DNA from: Flammeovirgaceae bacterium UBA7330
GTDB taxonomy: Bacteria > Bacteroidota > Bacteroidia > Cytophagales > Cyclobacteriaceae
Length of the DNA: 64,000 bases
Assembly (NCBI GenBank): GCA_002471275.1
Contig: DKPQ01000025.1
Span: 124,001-188,000 of the forward strand
Direction of reading: 5' to 3'
The notes under the pieces are model-generated. The model did not search any database, was not told the DNA's origin, and worked only from the letters and a program-made list of their open reading frames with translations. Both the position numbers and the translations under genes were made by a program. Positions 61,042-64,000 of this stretch are shown here, piece after piece. How positions within the stretch are numbered: the first letter of the stretch is position 1; the number at the start of each line of letters is the position of its first letter.

Positions 61042-61775
61042 AAAAAAATGAACAATTAATTTATGGGGCCAGGGCTGTCATTGAGACCATCCAGTCCGGT
61101 AAGCATCTCGAAAAACTTTTTATCCAGAAGAACAATACTTCTGACCTGATTAAACAATTGCTGACAATTACCAGCGAGCATGTGATTCCCATTTCCTGGG
61201 TGCCAGGAGAGAAGTTAAACCGATTGACAAAAGGTAACCATCAGGGTGTTGTAGCATTTGTTTCCCCTGTGCAGTATCACAACCTGCATCATGTAGTTGC
61301 CGATGTCTTTGAACAGGGAAAGACTCCGCTATATCTGGCACTTGATGGGGTTACGGATGTTAGGAATTTTGGAGCGATCGCCCGTACAGCCGAATGTATG
61401 GGAGTGGATGCGATTATCATACCTGTCAAAAGCAGTGCTCAGATCAATGCGGACGCAGTGAAAACTTCAGCAGGCGCTTTGAATTACATTCCGGTCTGTC
61501 GGGACATGAAATTGCTAGACGCGATTAAATACCTGAAAGATTCCGGTATGCAGGTGGTAGCGTGTTCGGAGCATGGAACAACCATGCCAGCAGTAGTAGA
61601 TTTCAGCGGGCCCACCGTGATTGTCATGGGTTCCGAAGAAGAAGGGATCACCAGGGAGATCCTCAAGATTTCGGATCACATTTCTTCCATTCCCATGAAA
61701 GGGGAGATCTCAAGCCTTAACGTAGGGAGTGCAGCTGCGATGATCCTCTATGAGGCCACGCGTCAAAGAACTTAA
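61038..61775 (+). CDS. rlmB: 23S rRNA (guanosine-2'-O-)-methyltransferase RlmB-type SpoU methylase
   Basis: A 245-residue TrmH-family enzyme that methylates the 2'-O of a guanosine in 23S rRNA (G2251 in E. coli). IYGARAVIETIQSGKHLEKLFIQ is the N-terminal substrate domain; NFGAIARTAECMGVDAIIIP, TVIVMGSEEEGI and ISSLNVGSAAAMILYE form the knotted SAM site. The 4-base overlaps with the GWxTD gene and with the convergent nucleotidyltransferase (TTAA at 61772-61775) leave no intergenic space. Confidence 0.93.
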   Translation: MKKNEQLIYGARAVIETIQSGKHLEKLFIQKNNTSDLIKQLLTITSEHVIPISWVPGEKLNRLTKGNHQGVVAFVSPVQYHNLHHVVADVFEQGKTPLYLALDGVTDVRNFGAIARTAECMGVDAIIIPVKSSAQINADAVKTSAGALNYIPVCRDMKLLDAIKYLKDSGMQVVACSEHGTTMPAVVDFSGPTVIVMGSEEEGITREILKISDHISSIPMKGEISSLNVGSAAAMILYEATRQRT

Positions 61776-62848
61776 ATAAAGTCTTCGCCCTTGTGCAGCT
61801 TGATGTCGCTTACAAATTCCCTGAAAATATTAGAATCTTCTTTTTTGCAAACCAGCAATACATCTTCGAAGTCAGCTACGAGGTAACCTTCCATTCCCTG
61901 CAGTACAATGAGTTTGTTTTTGTTGTTTGATTTGGAAATGACAAAGTTGTCGGAGCTATCATAGAGGGAGATAGCACCAAGTGATACATTCTGGTGGTCA
62001 TCCTTATCCATGATTTCATGCAGGGCATTCCAGCTACCCAGGTCAGACCATCCAAAATTGCCCAGAATGGTATACACATTTGGAGACTTCTCCATGATGG
62101 CATAGTCTATGGAAATATTTTGGCAATGCGCATAAGAGGTTTCAATGTATTTTTTCTCGTTTTCCGAAAAATACCAGTCTACCCGGAAGCATTCTGCTAA
62201 TTCCGGTTGCAACTCTTCAATTGCTCCTATGATGGCTTTTACGGACCACACAAATATGCCGGCGTTCCAAACGAAGTCGCCACTTTCCAGGAATTTGGTG
62301 GCCAGCTCGATATCGGGTTTCTCCGTGAAGGTTTTGACTTTTTTAAGTGCCTGGTCTGTGCCATCCAGGTATTGGATATAGCCATAACCTGTTTCGGGTC
62401 GCGCAGGATGAATACCTATGGTGATGAGCTTTTCTTCATCTGCAGCTTCCACTGCTTTTTCTACGGTGGCGATGAATTCCTTCTCATTGAATATCACATG
62501 GTCGGATGGCAACACTACCATCACGCCCTCGGGATCTTTTTGTCGGATCTTGTAGGCAGCATAAGCTATGCAAGGCGCCGTATTTCTCTTGGCGGGTTCT
62601 AAAAGGATCTGTGAGGGATCCATTTCAGGGAATTGTTCTTTTAACAGATCAGCATATATTTCATTGGAGACGATCCAAATATTTGTGTCAGATGCCGTAC
62701 CTTTGAACCGATCATAGGTCATTTGAAGCAGTGATCTTCCTGTTCCCAAAACATCTAGAAACTGCTTGGGTTTTTTGTTTCGGCTGTATGGCCAAAACCT
62801 GGTGCCGGAACCACCGGCCATGATCACAATGTGTAAGTTTTTATTCAT
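61772..62848 (-). CDS. manC: Mannose-1-phosphate guanylyltransferase
   Basis: A 358-residue nucleotidyltransferase that makes GDP-mannose for glycan and LPS synthesis. The N-terminal signature IVIMAGGSGTRFWPYSRNKKPKQFL (about residues 7-31), LEPAKRNTAPCIAYAAYKI, VVLPSDHVI, FTEKPDIELATKFLESGDFVWNAGIFVW and FGWSDLGSWNALHEI all match. It lacks the phosphomannose isomerase half of some bifunctional ManC. It converges on rlmB with overlapping stops. Confidence 0.93.
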   Translation of the reverse strand: MNKNLHIVIMAGGSGTRFWPYSRNKKPKQFLDVLGTGRSLLQMTYDRFKGTASDTNIWIVSNEIYADLLKEQFPEMDPSQILLEPAKRNTAPCIAYAAYKIRQKDPEGVMVVLPSDHVIFNEKEFIATVEKAVEAADEEKLITIGIHPARPETGYGYIQYLDGTDQALKKVKTFTEKPDIELATKFLESGDFVWNAGIFVWSVKAIIGAIEELQPELAECFRVDWYFSENEKKYIETSYAHCQNISIDYAIMEKSPNVYTILGNFGWSDLGSWNALHEIMDKDDHQNVSLGAISLYDSSDNFVISKSNNKNKLIVLQGMEGYLVADFEDVLLVCKKEDSNIFREFVSDIKLHKGEDFI

Positions 62849-63014
62849 CAGGAAATTGTCCTTTCAGGAATTGGATTTTTTTACGATCAAATGTAGCGTT
62901 TGAGGCTTATAGGTATGCAAGGATAAACACTTGATGGTAATTGTTGAAATTATTTTAATTTTTAGGAGCCTGAATAGATAATTTTTCCCTAGATTATAGT
63001 ATTAAATTTTTGAG

Positions 63015-64000
63015 ATGGAGACCGGTATTGAAGATAAGTTAAGAGAGACGTTAAAAACAGTTTTTGGTTACGATACTTTTAGGGGTAATCAGGAGTCTAT
63101 CATTCAAAGTGTGATGGATGGCAAGGACACCTTTGTCATCATGCCAACAGGGGCAGGTAAATCATTATGTTATCAATTACCAGCAATATTGAAACCTGGT
63201 ACTGCTATCGTCATTTCGCCGTTGATCGCCTTGATGAAGAACCAGGTGGATCAGATGAATGCAGTAGGCATCAATGCCAAATTTCTCAATTCTACTTTAA
63301 CTAAGGGAGAAATAAACAGGGTGAAAAAGGAGACGTTGGCAGGAGAGGTAAAGCTTCTGTATGTGGCTCCGGAGTCCCTTACCAAAGAAGAGAATGTTCA
63401 GTTCCTGAAAGAAGCCGATATCTCTTTTACCGCGGTTGACGAAGCGCATTGTATTTCCGAGTGGGGTCATGACTTCAGACCTGAGTACCGACGCATTAAA
63501 TCAATCCTGGCTGAGCTGGGCGAAATCCCAATCGTAGCCTTGACAGCCACTGCCACCCCGAAGGTGCAGTTGGATATTGTGAAAAACCTGGCCATCGAAG
63601 GAGCCAATACTTACCAATCTTCATTCAATAGGACAAACCTGGTCTATGAAGTAAAACCTAAAAAACAAGCTAAGAAACAACTCATCCGCATTGTTAAGGA
63701 GCACAAAGGCGAGTCCGGGATCGTTTACTGTCTGAGCCGTAAAAAAGTAGAAGAGATCGCAGAGTTCCTAAAAGTAAATGATGTAAAAGCTGCTCCATAC
63801 CATGCAGGGATCGATGGCAATATCCGGATGAAAAACCAGGATGCCTTCCTCAATGAAGACGTAGACGTTATTGTGGCTACCATAGCTTTTGGGATGGGGA
63901 TCGATAAGCCGGATGTGCGTTTTGTGATCCATTATGACGTACCCAAATCCATTGAAGGGTACTATCAGGAAACCGGTAGAGCAGGTAGAGATGGTCTCAT
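63015..64000 (+). CDS. recQ: ATP-dependent DNA helicase RecQ (N-terminal part, runs off the window)
   Basis: An open frame of 328 codons begins at ATG 63015 and reaches the window end without a stop. The RecQ helicase core is clear: FRGNQESIIQSVMDGKDTF near residue 23, Walker A MPTGAGKSLCYQLP, Walker B VDEAHCISEWGHDFRPEY, LTATATPKV, and the second RecA domain up to YYQETGRAGRDG. It unwinds DNA 3' to 5' in repair and recombination. The zinc-binding RQC and HRDC domains would lie beyond the window. Confidence 0.95.
   Translation, partial: METGIEDKLRETLKTVFGYDTFRGNQESIIQSVMDGKDTFVIMPTGAGKSLCYQLPAILKPGTAIVISPLIALMKNQVDQMNAVGINAKFLNSTLTKGEINRVKKETLAGEVKLLYVAPESLTKEENVQFLKEADISFTAVDEAHCISEWGHDFRPEYRRIKSILAELGEIPIVALTATATPKVQLDIVKNLAIEGANTYQSSFNRTNLVYEVKPKKQAKKQLIRIVKEHKGESGIVYCLSRKKVEEIAEFLKVNDVKAAPYHAGIDGNIRMKNQDAFLNEDVDVIVATIAFGMGIDKPDVRFVIHYDVPKSIEGYYQETGRAGRDGL

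Overview
The window looks like a stretch of chromosome from a gliding-type Bacteroidota, most likely a marine or soil member of the order Cytophagales; this is an inference from gene content. The support is a PorQ type IX secretion protein, a short Bacteroidota-type primary sigma factor, candidate promoters of the TTG-N19/20-TAnnTTTG class, almost no Shine-Dalgarno sequences, a GWxTD-domain protein, a GH3-type adenylating enzyme, TTG/GTG starts, and a B12 locus with a BtuG-like surface lipoprotein. About 55 protein genes (one partial at each end, one frameshifted), one tRNA-Ala and one cobalamin riboswitch are supported. There is no rRNA, insertion sequence or CRISPR array.

Layout. 1-4.5 kb: haem (hemE), heptose kinase, aspartate aminotransferase and the primary sigma factor. 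5-10.7 kb: a TauE/SafE permease, a DUF2490 protein, a Nudix/TPR pair, and a FAD oxidoreductase coupled to a membrane polyferredoxin. 10.8-18 kb: a DUF547 protein, then a complete B12 uptake locus: btuF-btuC-btuD on the minus strand and, divergently behind a cobalamin riboswitch, btuB and a btuG-like propeller lipoprotein. 18.2-20.4 kb: a CHASE2 membrane protein and a secreted partner. 20.7-35.9 kb: housekeeping genes (dnaA, HtrA protease, GH3-type enzyme, dxr, rseP, OmpA/PD40 protein, lon, porQ, hslU, aminotransferase). 35.9-39.7 kb: an enolase paralogue lacking the catalytic histidine, coupled to an APH-like kinase, near a YiaK-type dehydrogenase. 39.8-51.8 kb: an accessory stretch with a LytTR regulator, CehA-type metallohydrolase, PL14-like lipoprotein, MntA/HepT toxin-antitoxin pair with a frameshifted toxin, SUMF1-like protein, MOSC protein, a two-domain alpha-L-fucosidase and a glycerophosphodiesterase. 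51.8-56 kb: a repeat-rich plastic zone. 56-64 kb: NlpC/P60, asnB, dps, methyltransferase, GWxTD protein, rlmB, mannose-1-phosphate guanylyltransferase and the start of recQ.

The most unusual non-coding structure is a degenerate array of 17 consecutive 21-bp units (51958-52314) that ends 11 bp before the start of a Cro/C1-type regulator gene. Its last units contain two TTACAT...ATGTAA palindromes. Nearby are two copies of a nested inverted-repeat element and a REP-like cruciform. Other points of interest are the enolase paralogue (E167D, His369 position Ala), the HepT toxin whose RX4HXY active site is thrown out of frame by one extra T, and several convergent gene pairs that share a 4-bp stop overlap with no room for a terminator.

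All functional assignments come from recognising motifs in the translated sequence; no database search was run.
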